A DNA stretch of 26,967 nt, from positions 1 to 26,967 of the IMG/VR virus record IMGVR_UViG_3300048921_000195. One strand, written 5' to 3'. The stretch is from a virus. Shown here piece after piece: positions 1-8,040 of the stretch. Position 1 is the stretch's first letter; the number at the start of each line of letters is the position of its first letter. Made by a program: the position numbers and the translations under genes. Below the pieces are notes generated by a model. It was not told where the DNA came from. It was given only the letters and a program-made list of their open reading frames with translations, and ran no database searches.

Positions 1-2
1 TT

Positions 3-431
3 ATCGTTCAGGCCTTGGCGTGCTTCGACACGCCTTCACAGGTTGTTGAAGCCGTCCAAAAGGAATACGGGATATCGGTGACTCGCCAGCAGGTGGAGAC
101 ACACGACCCCACAAAGACATCAGGGAAAGGCCTGGCCAAGCGCTGGGTGACGATGTTTGAAGATGCCCGCAAGCGCTTCCGCGAGGAAACCGCCGAGATC
201 CCGATCGCCAACCGAGCATACCGCCTCCGCGCCATGAACCGGTTCGTTGAGAAGGCCGAATCGATGAAGAACATTGGCCTGGCCATGCAGATTCTGGAGC
301 AGGCCGCGAAGGAAGTCGGCGACGTCTACGTCAATCGCCAACGGAAAGATGAGCCAGACGATGAGCCAGCAATCCCGACGCGCATTCAGGTCGACGTAGT
401 GGATGCGAGGAAGCCGAATGCCGAGCCTTAA
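3..431 (+). CDS. terS: Terminase small subunit (5' partial)
   Basis: DNA-recognition subunit of the packaging motor, which binds the phage packaging site and hands DNA to the large terminase. The reading frame is already open at the window edge (it reads IVQALACFDTPSQVV...), so the real start lies outside; the TTG at 15 is an internal leucine and not a convincing start. Visible are an N-terminal part compatible with a helix-turn-helix DNA-binding region (TPSQVVEAVQKEYGISVTRQ) and a charged helical middle, as in the DUF2280-type small terminases of Pseudomonas and enteric prophages. The family name is from memory. The stop overlaps the start of the large terminase gene, the usual order for a packaging module. 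Function is therefore well supported by context and moderately by sequence. Confidence 0.85.
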   Translation: MVQALACFDTPSQVVEAVQKEYGISVTRQQVETHDPTKTSGKGLAKRWVTMFEDARKRFREETAEIPIANRAYRLRAMNRFVEKAESMKNIGLAMQILEQAAKEVGDVYVNRQRKDEPDDEPAIPTRIQVDVVDARKPNAEP

Positions 432-1719
432 CGTTCCGCAGTCGCAGTTCCTTCTGTTGCCCCACAAGTTTCGCGCATTCGTTGCTGGGTTCGGCTCCGG
501 AAAGACCTGGGTCGGATGCTCAGCGCTGAGCAAGCATTTCATGGAGTGGCCCGGCGTTAACGCTGGCTACTTCGCGCCGACTTACCCGCAGATCCGCGAC
601 ATCTTCTATCCCACGATGGAGGAAGTGGCCTACGACTGGGGGCTGAAGACAAAGATCAACCAGGCGAACCATGAGGTTCACATCTACAGCGGCCGGCAGT
701 ATCGCGGCACTGTAATTTGCCGATCGATGGAGAAGCCGCAGACCATCGTCGGCTTCAAGATCGGTCACGCGCTGGTCGACGAACTGGACGTGCTTACGTC
801 GATCAAGGCGCAGCAGGCTTGGCGCAAGATCATTGCCCGGATGCGTTACAACATCCCCGGGCTGAAGAACGGCGTGGACGTGACCACGACGCCGGAAGGC
901 TTCAAGTTCGTCTTTCTTCAGTTCGTGAAGCAGCTACGCGACAAACCGGCGCTGAAGGAAATGTATGGCCTGATCCAGGCCAGCACCTTCGACAACGAGC
1001 TGAACCTGCCGGACGACTACATCGCCTCGCTGATGGAGTCGTACCCCGAGCAGCTGATCCGCGCGTACCTGAATGGCCAGTTCGTCAACCTGACGTCCGG
1101 GTCGATCTACCACGCCTACGACCGCAAGCTGAATCAGTGCTTCGACACTGTGCAGCCCGGTGAGCCTTTGTTCATCGGTATGGACTTCAACGTCGGCAAG
1201 ATGGCGGCGATCACCCACGTCAAACGCGATCAGGGCCTGCCGCGCGCCGTGGATGAGCTGATGGATGGCTACGACACGCCGGACATGATCCGTCGCATCA
1301 AAGAGCGGTACTGGGAACACACCGGCAACGACTTCCGGAAAACCTGCGAGATACGGATCTATCCGGACGCCTCCGGTGATTCGCGCAAGTCGGTCAATGC
1401 CAGCCTCACCGATATCGCCATGCTCAAGCAGGCAGGTTTCACAGTCATCGCGCCCGCGGCCAACCCACCGGTCAAGGATCGGATCAACGCCATGAACGCC
1501 ATGTTCTGCAACGCGCAGGGCGAGCGGCGTTACCTGGTCAACCCGTTCACCTGCCCGACATACGCCGACGGCCTGGAGCAGCAGATCTGGGCGCCCAACG
1601 GCGAGCCGGATAAGAGCCAAGGCAACGACCACGCCAACGACGGCGGCGGTTACTTCATTCACCGCGAGTACCCGATCGTTAAACCGGTCACCGCTATCAA
1701 AATGGGATACGCCCGATGA
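418..1719 (+). CDS. terL: Terminase large subunit (packaging ATPase/nuclease)
   Basis: Motor ATPase and headful or cos nuclease that pumps DNA through the portal. The 433-residue product has a Walker A motif GFGSGKT at residues 24-30, a Walker B with catalytic Glu in LVDELD (119-124), and a C-terminal RuvC-like nuclease domain with acidic residues in FIGMDFN (Asp256), YPDASGD (Asp317) and DHANDGG (Asp404/Asp408). I prefer the ATG at 418 over an in-frame ATG at 403 because GAGGA at 407-411 sits 6 bases upstream of 418; both overlap the end of terS. The length is normal for a complete terminase and all catalytic residues are present, so it looks functional. Its stop overlaps the portal start as ATGA. 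Confidence 0.97.
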   Translation: MPSLNVPQSQFLLLPHKFRAFVAGFGSGKTWVGCSALSKHFMEWPGVNAGYFAPTYPQIRDIFYPTMEEVAYDWGLKTKINQANHEVHIYSGRQYRGTVICRSMEKPQTIVGFKIGHALVDELDVLTSIKAQQAWRKIIARMRYNIPGLKNGVDVTTTPEGFKFVFLQFVKQLRDKPALKEMYGLIQASTFDNELNLPDDYIASLMESYPEQLIRAYLNGQFVNLTSGSIYHAYDRKLNQCFDTVQPGEPLFIGMDFNVGKMAAITHVKRDQGLPRAVDELMDGYDTPDMIRRIKERYWEHTGNDFRKTCEIRIYPDASGDSRKSVNASLTDIAMLKQAGFTVIAPAANPPVKDRINAMNAMFCNAQGERRYLVNPFTCPTYADGLEQQIWAPNGEPDKSQGNDHANDGGGYFIHREYPIVKPVTAIKMGYAR

Positions 1720-3134
1720 GCAACGACGTCTCCTTCAAGCGAGCGGACTACATCGAAGCGCTGAGTCGCTGGGCCACCGTGCGCGACGTGTGCGCAGGAC
1801 AGCACCGCGTTGTCGATCGGCTGCCGTACATCAACGCTCACGACACGTCGCCTGAGAATAAGGATCGCAACAAGGCCTATCGCGAGCGGGCGGTGTTCAA
1901 GAACGCCACGGGCCATACCCGTAACGGACTGCTCGGCCTGGCCTTCCACAAAGACCCCACGCTGGCTGTTGCGAAGAAACTGGAGTACTTGCAGGACAAC
2001 GCCAATGGCTCCGGCGTGAGCATCTACCAGCACTCGCAAGGCACACTGGAAAAGGTGCTTGAGGCTGGGCGGCATGGTCTGTACGTCGACTATCACCAAG
2101 ACGCCGGCGCCGGTGGGCACTCGGTGATCCTGTCGTACTGCGCTGAGGACATCATCAACTGGCGTACAGGGATGGTGAACGGGCACAGCGTGCTGACTCT
2201 GGTGGTGTTGCGCGAATCACCGGAAATCGAAGACGGCTTCGGTTTCAAGGTGGTAGAGCAATACCGGGAACTGGCGCTTGAGACTGAGGGCTTTGTCTGC
2301 CGCGTTTGGCGCCGGTCCGGGCCGAAAGGTGGCGGACCGCTGGCTGTTGTTCAGGAATTCAAACCCACCGGCGCCGCCGGACGCCTGAAGGAAATCCCGT
2401 TCACCTTCGTAGGCGCACAGAACAATGACCCGAGCATTGACGAGTCACCGCTATACGACATTGCAATGATCAACCTGGGGCACTACCGGAACAGCGCTGA
2501 CTATGAAGACAGCGTCTTCTGGTGCGGCCAGGCCCAGCCATGGATTTCGGGTCTGGACGAGCAGTGGCGCGACTGGATGGAGAAGAACGGCGTTTACGTT
2601 GGGTCTCGAGCACCGATGATGCTGCCTGCCGGTGGCCAGTTCGGATACGCCCAGCCATTGCCGAACACGCTGGTGAAGGAGGCCATGGCCGACAAGAACC
2701 AGATGATGATCGAGCTGGGCGCCCGAATGGTGGTGGCTTCCCTCTCGTCCAAGACGGCTACCGAAGCCCGTGGTGATCAGTCTGCATCGACGTCGGTCCT
2801 TGCCGGCTGCGTCGCGAACGTCAGCGAGGCTTACACCCGGGCGATCATGTGGTGCTGTACCTACATGGGCGTCGACGACGCGAAGGTCGCCTACCAGATC
2901 AATCAGGAGTTCGTGGAGCTGACGGCGGATCCGCAAATGATCACCGCACTGGTCGGCCTCTGGCAGAACGGTGGATTCGCCAAGGCGGATCTTCGGGCGT
3001 ACCTACGCAAGTTGGGCCTGATCGCGCCTGAGCGCACAGACCAGCAAATCGATGGCGAGCTGGCGGAGCAGGGCGACGGCTTGGGCCTGGACGATGAGGA
3101 CAACGCAAATGGCGGTAAACCAAGCAATCCTTGA
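1716..3134 (+). CDS. Portal protein (DUF4055 type)
   Basis: Forms the dodecameric ring at one capsid vertex through which DNA is packaged and to which the connector and tail attach. The product of 472 residues begins MSNDVSFKRADYIEALSRW and carries the N-terminal region typical of the DUF4055 portal family (HDTSPENKDRNKAYRERAVF, then TRNGLLGLAF). This family name is recalled rather than searched. A helical segment around residues 320-400 (AMADKNQMMIELGARM, then TKTATEARGDQSAS nearby) fits the stem/clip-proximal part of portals. The C terminus is acidic and Gly/Asp-rich. It starts within the terL stop (ATGA) and its last 26 bases overlap the next gene, indicating translational coupling. Length is normal and there is no sign of damage. 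Confidence 0.93.
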   Translation: MSNDVSFKRADYIEALSRWATVRDVCAGQHRVVDRLPYINAHDTSPENKDRNKAYRERAVFKNATGHTRNGLLGLAFHKDPTLAVAKKLEYLQDNANGSGVSIYQHSQGTLEKVLEAGRHGLYVDYHQDAGAGGHSVILSYCAEDIINWRTGMVNGHSVLTLVVLRESPEIEDGFGFKVVEQYRELALETEGFVCRVWRRSGPKGGGPLAVVQEFKPTGAAGRLKEIPFTFVGAQNNDPSIDESPLYDIAMINLGHYRNSADYEDSVFWCGQAQPWISGLDEQWRDWMEKNGVYVGSRAPMMLPAGGQFGYAQPLPNTLVKEAMADKNQMMIELGARMVVASLSSKTATEARGDQSASTSVLAGCVANVSEAYTRAIMWCCTYMGVDDAKVAYQINQEFVELTADPQMITALVGLWQNGGFAKADLRAYLRKLGLIAPERTDQQIDGELAEQGDGLGLDDEDNANGGKPSNP

Positions 3135-4194
3135 CGCCACGATCCGGCACGCGGTCTTCCTCGAAAAGCTGAAGGCTGGGGAGGTCGGCAAGTTCGCTCC
3201 CTTCCTCAAAGAGATCGACCGCTCGATCCGTGACCGGCTCACCCAGTCGGATCTGACCGAGTACAACGTGAAGCGGCTGGAGGCGCTGCTGAAAGAGGTC
3301 GATAGTCTGCTGTTGGGCATCTTCGACCGCTACAGCGCGCAACTGAACCTCGACCTGATTGACATCGTAAACTACGAGGCTGAATTTGAGGCGTCGAGCC
3401 TAGCCCGGTCGGCGCCCTTTGGTGTTTCGTTGGATGTGGTTGCTCCGACGGCAGCGGCTATCCGCACGGCGGTACTGACCAATCCCCTCAGTGTGCGCGG
3501 CACCGGGGGCGGTAAGGTGCTGAAGTCGTTTATCAAGGGGTGGACCAGTGCCGAGCGCGACCGCGTCACCGGCACGATCCGGCAGGGCTTCTTCGAAGGC
3601 CAAACGAACTTCCAGATCATCCGCAACATCCGCGGCACCAAGGCAGCCGGGTACAAGGATGGGGTTCTCGCCACCACCAACCGTAATGCCAGCACGGTTG
3701 TGCACACCGCGATTCAGCATGTGTCGTCCCAGGCACGCATGGAGGTGGCCAAGGCCAACACGGACATCGTTTCCGAAGTCGAGATGGTCGCCACGCTGGA
3801 CAGCAAGACCAGCCAGCAGTGTCGGTCGATGGATAAGCGGCGGTTCCCGGTCAACTCTGGTCCGCGTCCGCCGTTTCACCCGAACTGCCGGACCACGTTC
3901 GTCTTGCTGACCAAGCTCAGCGAGATGTTTGCCAAGGGCGCTACCCGAGCCTCGGTGGGCTCAGATGGCGCAGGGCAGGTTAGCGCGAGCCTCGACTATT
4001 ACCACTGGCTTCAGCAGCAGCCAGCGTCGTTTCAGGATGTGGCTATCGGGCCGGTGCGGGCTAAGCTGTTTCGCGAAGGAGGACTGACCGTTGAGCGCTT
4101 CGCAGAACTTCAGCTCGATCGCAATTTTGCGCCACTGACGCTTGCGCAAATGAAAGGGCTGGAGCCTTTGGCATTCGAACGCGCCGGTATTTGA
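3109..4194 (+). CDS. Minor head protein, Mu gpF-like head morphogenesis protein
   Basis: Minor capsid protein made next to the portal; members of this family associate with the portal inside the procapsid and some travel with the DNA. The 361-residue protein has the family hallmark near its centre: Cys238 in QQCRSMD, then RFPVNSGPRPPFHPNC with His257 and Cys260, followed by RTTFV. I chose the ATG at 3109 (MAVNQAIL) over an upstream in-frame ATG at 3052: the extra 19 residues are low-complexity read-through of the portal frame, whereas GAGG at 3096-3099 precedes 3109. Overlap with the portal stop supports coupling. The downstream neighbour is a reverse-strand insertion, so the usual portal-MuF-scaffold order is interrupted here. 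Confidence 0.92.
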   Translation: MAVNQAILDATIRHAVFLEKLKAGEVGKFAPFLKEIDRSIRDRLTQSDLTEYNVKRLEALLKEVDSLLLGIFDRYSAQLNLDLIDIVNYEAEFEASSLARSAPFGVSLDVVAPTAAAIRTAVLTNPLSVRGTGGGKVLKSFIKGWTSAERDRVTGTIRQGFFEGQTNFQIIRNIRGTKAAGYKDGVLATTNRNASTVVHTAIQHVSSQARMEVAKANTDIVSEVEMVATLDSKTSQQCRSMDKRRFPVNSGPRPPFHPNCRTTFVLLTKLSEMFAKGATRASVGSDGAGQVSASLDYYHWLQQQPASFQDVAIGPVRAKLFREGGLTVERFAELQLDRNFAPLTLAQMKGLEPLAFERAGI

Positions 4195-4202
4195 CCGATC
4201 TC

Positions 4203-4742
4203 CTATTTTTGGCAGTCAAGTCGGCTTCGCTGAAAGTCATCCATTAATTGGTAGTACTGCGTTGGCCATTCCTGGGCAGTCGCATTCAATTTGTCCACTG
4301 CGGCAATGATTTCCTCATTGCTATCTACGATCAGAGTGTCTCGGACAGCCGAAGCAACTTTTATTGCAGATATGCCCATTTCGGTCGGGGCAAATGCGGA
4401 GAACTCAAGCGCGGACCTCATGGTTTTGACTGACAGAGAAATCATTTCATCATTTTGTACTGATGCATCTGCCCCCCTACCGAACTGGTCGGAGAGGTTC
4501 CCAAGGAACATGGCGGCTTTTTCTCGTATGCGAACTTCCTGCTGGTCCAGCCTTTGAATACAACTCTGGGCGCTCGCCTGACGGGTTGTTAGATAGCTTG
4601 AGTAAAAAGTGAGTCCAGCGCCTATTCCAGTGACTAGTGAGGCAATGACGGCGATAAGAATTGCTTCGTTAAATCGCTTCTTCTGTTCAGGATTCGTTGT
4701 TTCGTGAGTCTGCATCTTTTTGGTCACTGAATTTCTATCCAT
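4203..4742 (-). CDS. Membrane-anchored hypothetical protein (moron)
   Basis: Not recognised. The reverse-strand product of about 179 residues has a charged, Lys-rich N terminus, one strong hydrophobic segment at roughly residues 27-50 (AILIAVIASLVTGIGAGLTF), then a mostly helical polar domain with one Cys just after the membrane segment and one at the end. This predicts a single-pass inner-membrane protein with the bulk in the periplasm. The gene is opposite to the operon, visibly richer in A+T than its neighbours, and sits exactly between the MuF and scaffold genes, which is how phage morons look. The ATG at 4742 was chosen over a TTG at 4745; an internal ATG at 4715 is possible, and none has a strong ribosome-binding site. 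A superinfection-exclusion or host-fitness role is inference only. Confidence 0.72.
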   Translation of the reverse strand: MDRNSVTKKMQTHETTNPEQKKRFNEAILIAVIASLVTGIGAGLTFYSSYLTTRQASAQSCIQRLDQQEVRIREKAAMFLGNLSDQFGRGADASVQNDEMISLSVKTMRSALEFSAFAPTEMGISAIKVASAVRDTLIVDSNEEIIAAVDKLNATAQEWPTQYYQLMDDFQRSRLDCQK

Positions 4743-4803
4743 CAAGTCAGTTTCAGGGCTTTGGAAAAGCGTCGGGAGATGCTAGCAAAGAACGTAATTT
4801 CCG

Positions 4804-4824
4804 CCTGCATTTGCAGGTTTTTTT
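4804..4824 (+). terminator. Terminator-like hairpin before the scaffold gene
   Basis: CCTGC (4804-4808), loop ATTT, GCAGG (4813-4817), then seven T (4818-4824). The stem is only 5 bp but the U-tract is perfect. It lies downstream of the reverse moron's start and 43 bases before the scaffold GTG. The 3' arm can instead pair in a second hairpin: TTTGCAGG (4810-4817) with CCTGCAAA (4828-4835), 8 bp, enclosing the T-run in its loop. Confidence 0.7.
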
Positions 4825-4867
4825 ATGCCTGCAAAGCGGGCAATACATATCCAAGGGGCGCATCAAC

Positions 4868-5596
4868 GTGGCAGAAGAAAACGAAATCGACCTGGACAAT
4901 CCGGCAATCAAGGCCGCTATCGCGACTGCCGTTGAGGCCTCCGTTTCTGGTCTAAAAACCAAAAACTCCGAACTGCTGGGCAAGCTGAAAGACACCACTA
5001 CCAAGCTGTCGCAGTTCGAAACTCAGTTCGAGGGTATCGACATCGACGCCGTCAAAGGCTTGCTCAGCCGGGCCGGCCAAGACGAGGAAACCAAGCTGCT
5101 GACTGAGGGCAAGGTGGACGAGGTGTTCAATCGTCGCACCGAGCGCTTGCGCGCCGACAACGATAAGCAGTTGAAGGCGCTCACTGCGCGGGCCGAGAAG
5201 GCCGAAGCGTTCGCCGCCAAGTTCCAGGGCAAAGTCCTGGGCGACTCGGTACGCGGTGCAGCGCTGAAAGCCGGCGCACTGCCGGAAGCAACCGACGACA
5301 TCATCCTGCGCGCCAAGGGCGTGTTCTCGCTGAACGAAGAGGGCGAATCAGTCGCCGTTGATGAATCCGGCCAGGTCATCCTCGGCAAAGACGGCAAGAC
5401 TCCTCTGACCCCGCTCGAATGGGCGGAATCGCTGCGCGAAAGCGCACCTCATCTGTGGCCAAGGGCTTCAGGGACACAAGCCCCGGGCGGGGGTGGCGGC
5501 CAGGCTGCATTCAAACGCTCCGAAATGACTGCCGAGCAAAAGCGCGACTACCAGCGCAAGCACGGCCAAACCGCATATCTGCAATTGCCCAAGTAA
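4868..5596 (+). CDS. Capsid scaffold-like protein
   Basis: Likely internal scaffold that directs assembly of the major capsid protein and is absent from the mature head. The 242-residue protein is acidic and highly charged, with a predicted coiled coil at about residues 27-75 (LKTKNSELLGKLKDTTTKLSQ) and a basic C-terminal tail (EQKRDYQRKHGQTAY), an arrangement typical of phage scaffolds, and it lies immediately upstream of the capsid gene. GTG at 4868 is the start: AAGGGG at 4853-4858 is 9 bases upstream, and the open frame further upstream runs through a terminator hairpin and reads as noise. No protease motif is visible, so removal would depend on another protease or on exit of intact protein. 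Assignment rests mostly on position and composition. Confidence 0.75.
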   Translation: MAEENEIDLDNPAIKAAIATAVEASVSGLKTKNSELLGKLKDTTTKLSQFETQFEGIDIDAVKGLLSRAGQDEETKLLTEGKVDEVFNRRTERLRADNDKQLKALTARAEKAEAFAAKFQGKVLGDSVRGAALKAGALPEATDDIILRAKGVFSLNEEGESVAVDESGQVILGKDGKTPLTPLEWAESLRESAPHLWPRASGTQAPGGGGGQAAFKRSEMTAEQKRDYQRKHGQTAYLQLPK

Positions 5597-5608
5597 GGGG
5601 ATTCACCC

Positions 5609-6571
5609 ATGGCAACGACTGTGAACAGCGACCTGATCATCTACAACGATGAGGCGCAAACCGCATACCTGGAGCGTGTCCAGGACAACCTCGATGTGTT
5701 CAACGCATCGTCCAACGGCGCGATTGTGCTCGACAACGAGCTGATCGAAGGCGACTTCCGCAAGCGCTCGTTCTACAAGATCGGCGGCTCGCTGGAACAT
5801 CGCGACGTCAACTCCACCGGCAAGGTGACCGCGAAGAAGATCGGCGCAGGTGAAGCCGTTGGCGTCAAGGCGCCGTGGAAGTACGGTCCGTACCAGACCA
5901 CCGAGGAGGCGTTCAAACGCCGTGGTCGTCCGGTCGACGAGTTCTCCCAGATTATCGGCGCAGACGTCGCTGACGCCACTCTGGAAGGCTTCATCCAGTA
6001 CGCCACTGCCGCGCTGCGCGCTGCTATCGGCTCCAACGCCGGCATGGTGGTCACCGCCAACATCGAGACCGATGGCAAGAAAACCTTGACTCGCGGCATG
6101 CGCAAGTTCGGCGACAAATTCGGCCGTATCGCCCTGTGGGTCATGCACTCCAGCGCATACTTCGACATCGTAGACGAGGCGATCACCAACAAGATCTACG
6201 AAGAAGCAGGCGTCGTCATCTATGGCGGCCTGCCGGGCACTCTCGGCAAGCCGGTGCTGGTAACCGACACCGCGCCGGCCGACGTGATTTTCGGTCTGCT
6301 GCCGAATGCAGTGGTGATCACCGAGTCCCAGGCCCCAGGCTTCCGCTCCTACACGGTCGACGACGAAGAAAACCTCGGTATCGGCTACCGCGCCGAAGGC
6401 ACCGTGAACATCGACGTGCTGGGTTACAGCTGGAAGGACGCTACTGGCGGCTCGAACCCAACGCTGGCTGCGGTCGGCTCGGCTGCCAACTGGGTCAAAC
6501 ATGCCGACAGCAACAAGGTCACTGCGGGCGTGATGATCACCTTGACCACTACGCCACCAGCCGGCGGCTGA
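5609..6571 (+). CDS. Major capsid protein
   Basis: Main shell protein, presumed HK97 fold. The 320-residue product begins MATTVNSDLIIYNDEAQTAY and resembles capsid proteins of Pseudomonas/Burkholderia siphoprophages that carry MuF-scaffold-capsid order. Visible features include a long central helical region (DATLEGFIQYATAALRAA) compatible with the spine helix, a conserved FGRIALWVMHSSAYFD stretch, and a beta-rich C-terminal part (GFRSYTVDDEENLGIGY). The ATG at 5609 follows TAAGGGGA at 5594-5601 and directly succeeds the scaffold stop, so these two are co-translated. The GC content and codon use match strong expression. No N-terminal processing site is evident. The last residues (TLTTTPPAGG) look flexible. 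Confidence 0.92.
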   Translation: MATTVNSDLIIYNDEAQTAYLERVQDNLDVFNASSNGAIVLDNELIEGDFRKRSFYKIGGSLEHRDVNSTGKVTAKKIGAGEAVGVKAPWKYGPYQTTEEAFKRRGRPVDEFSQIIGADVADATLEGFIQYATAALRAAIGSNAGMVVTANIETDGKKTLTRGMRKFGDKFGRIALWVMHSSAYFDIVDEAITNKIYEEAGVVIYGGLPGTLGKPVLVTDTAPADVIFGLLPNAVVITESQAPGFRSYTVDDEENLGIGYRAEGTVNIDVLGYSWKDATGGSNPTLAAVGSAANWVKHADSNKVTAGVMITLTTTPPAGG

Positions 6572-6616
6572 TACTGGCCCTGACAGCGGTCAGCGATGGC
6601 CGCTACGGAGACTTTT

Positions 6617-7207
6617 ATGGAACTGGTTTATTCCACTCAGAATTCGGATTTCGATCCGGAAAAGCGGTACCGCAATCCGGCTCACTTTGATCGGCCAGAG
6701 TCTGGCGTAACCCATGCGGTCGTGATCGGCGACTGGCCGAAGGTGGTCGATGCCTATGAGGCGCTGGGAGTCGAGGTTTCGGTATTACAGCCTTTGATTA
6801 GCCAGCCGGCTGCTTCGGGTAATGCTGACTCCATTGTCGGTCTGGAACAGGACAACGCCGCGCTGCGCGCTGAGCGCGACGGCATTTTGCGACTGATCGA
6901 CGCCGCCGAGGGGCAATCGGAACTGGAGCATCCGGGCGCCGGCGAACTGCCGATCCGTTTGTTCGCCGCACTGAAATCCATTCATGAAGGCTTCGAAGCA
7001 CTGACGGGTGAGCGTAACAACTTGGCGGGAGAGGTTGAATCCTTACGCGCCGAAGTCGAACGCCTCAAAGTCGCAGCGGTGCCGGTCGACAATGCCGAGA
7101 AGATCGCCGGTCTCAAAGCGCAACTCGACGCCGCCAATGTACCGTACCGGGCGAATGCTTCGGTTGAATCGCTGGAAAAGGCGGTTTTGGAACTTCCGAA
7201 GGCGTAA
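6617..7207 (+). CDS. Coiled-coil protein with C-terminal HeH/LEM-like domain
   Basis: Function not established; genes in this place often encode accessory head or neck proteins. The 196-residue product has an N-terminal globular part (MELVYSTQNSDFDPEKRY...), two coiled-coil stretches (about residues 71-90 and 125-155, e.g. NNLAGEVESLRAEVERLK), and a C-terminal unit (IAGLKAQLDAANVPY, then SVESLEKAV) that looks like the HeH/LEM helix-extended loop-helix domain found in lambda FI-type and T4 VII-type phage proteins. I place the start at ATG 6617 because GGAG at 6607-6610 lies 6 bases upstream; an in-frame ATG at 6596 has no such site. It follows the capsid gene, where lambda-like phages place the packaging-accessory or decoration genes. 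Confidence 0.72.
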   Translation: MELVYSTQNSDFDPEKRYRNPAHFDRPESGVTHAVVIGDWPKVVDAYEALGVEVSVLQPLISQPAASGNADSIVGLEQDNAALRAERDGILRLIDAAEGQSELEHPGAGELPIRLFAALKSIHEGFEALTGERNNLAGEVESLRAEVERLKVAAVPVDNAEKIAGLKAQLDAANVPYRANASVESLEKAVLELPKA

Positions 7208-7212
7208 CAATC

Positions 7213-7236
7213 CGGGTGCCCATTCACTGGCGCCCG
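7213..7236 (+). other. Intergenic hairpin without U-tract
   Basis: CGGGTGCC (7213-7220), loop CATTCACT, GGCGCCCG (7229-7236): an 8-bp stem with one G-T wobble. It is followed by ATTCAAACAA, so it is not an intrinsic terminator. It fills the gap between two late genes and could act in RNA processing or stability. Confidence 0.5.
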
Positions 7237-7262
7237 ATTCAAACAACACAGCGAGCTGATTC

Positions 7263-7766
7263 ATGACTCTCATCATCGAGGACGGTACCGGCAAGCCTGA
7301 CGCCGAGAGCTACGCATCTGCCGAAGACCTGGCCATGTACGCAGTGAAATTCGGCGCGGTCATCCCGGCAGAAGTGCCGGCACAGGAAGCGCTGCTGCGT
7401 CGTGCCGCACTTGCGATGGATGGCATGACGTGGAAAGGGCGGAAGACCAACAGCGAGCAGGCCCTGTCCTGGCCGCGCCGGGGCGTCGAGCTGGATTGCG
7501 AGATCAAGCCCGACAACTACCTGCCGGCACGAATCCAGTACGGCCAGATGGCGCTGGCTGCCGAGATCCACACTGATGACGTCGACCCGATCGAGAAGCG
7601 CAAAGGCGCGGTAACGCTGGAGCGTGTCGAAGGCGCGGTAACTCGCGAGTACGCGACTATCCCGAACACCAGCGGACGACTGTTGCCGGCGGCACCTGAC
7701 CGACCGAGCGCGACTCAGTTTGCTGATTATTTGCAGAGGCGTGGGCTATTTGCTATCCGTGCATAG
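7263..7766 (+). CDS. Head-tail connector/adaptor (DnaT-like family)
   Basis: Probably the adaptor that docks under the portal ring. The 167-residue protein (MTLIIEDGTGKPDAESYASAE...) matches the pattern of phage proteins labelled 'DnaT-like ssDNA-binding' in databases: an N-terminal SYAS motif, AALAMDGMTWKGRKT, then QALSWPRRGV, and a C-terminal YLQRRG. That label comes from distant resemblance, while position between capsid and head-closure genes points to the HK97 gp6-type adaptor role. The ATG at 7263 has only a weak ribosome-binding site (GCGAG). A hairpin precedes it. The 36 bases after its stop contain no gene, only the ribosome-binding site of the next small ORF. Confidence 0.82.
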   Translation: MTLIIEDGTGKPDAESYASAEDLAMYAVKFGAVIPAEVPAQEALLRRAALAMDGMTWKGRKTNSEQALSWPRRGVELDCEIKPDNYLPARIQYGQMALAAEIHTDDVDPIEKRKGAVTLERVEGAVTREYATIPNTSGRLLPAAPDRPSATQFADYLQRRGLFAIRA

Positions 7767-7802
7767 TGTTAGTTTTGGGGTCCAATAAAAAGGAGCTCCA
7801 AC

Positions 7803-8021
7803 ATGGCTGACAAATATACCGATGAAGAACAGCAAGCCTGGGATCACTACTTTTCGGCAGCTCTTCCTCTTGCGAAAGCGGAGGGCGCAGCGACAGGTAG
7901 CAAGGTCGACGGTTCTTGGGCTGAGGTACTGAAACAGGCGGCTGGCATCGCTGACAACATGATCGAGGAGCGCCGGAAGCGTAAGCCTCTGCCTGAGTAC
8001 CACCTCGGGATGTTCAGCTAA
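7803..8021 (+). CDS. Small hypothetical protein in connector block
   Basis: Not recognised. A 72-residue soluble, charged, probably helical protein (MADKYTDEEQQAWDHYFS..., ending PEYHLGMFS). The start is well supported by AAAAAGGAG ending at 7795, 7 bases before the ATG. It carries no membrane segment, signal peptide or cysteine. It sits in the same direction between the adaptor and head-closure genes with short gaps on both sides, so it is probably expressed with them. A structural minor role or a small regulatory role are both open. Confidence 0.72.
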   Translation: MADKYTDEEQQAWDHYFSAALPLAKAEGAATGSKVDGSWAEVLKQAAGIADNMIEERRKRKPLPEYHLGMFS

Positions 8022-8040
8022 TTATATTTCTGGAGCCACC

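Noticed and set aside
934-1662. 242-codon reverse-strand open frame
   Set aside because: Antisense to the terminase nuclease domain, where all catalytic motifs are in the forward frame.
5603-6502. 299-codon reverse-strand open frame
   Set aside because: Antisense to the capsid gene, which has its own strong ribosome-binding site and normal length; shadow frame.
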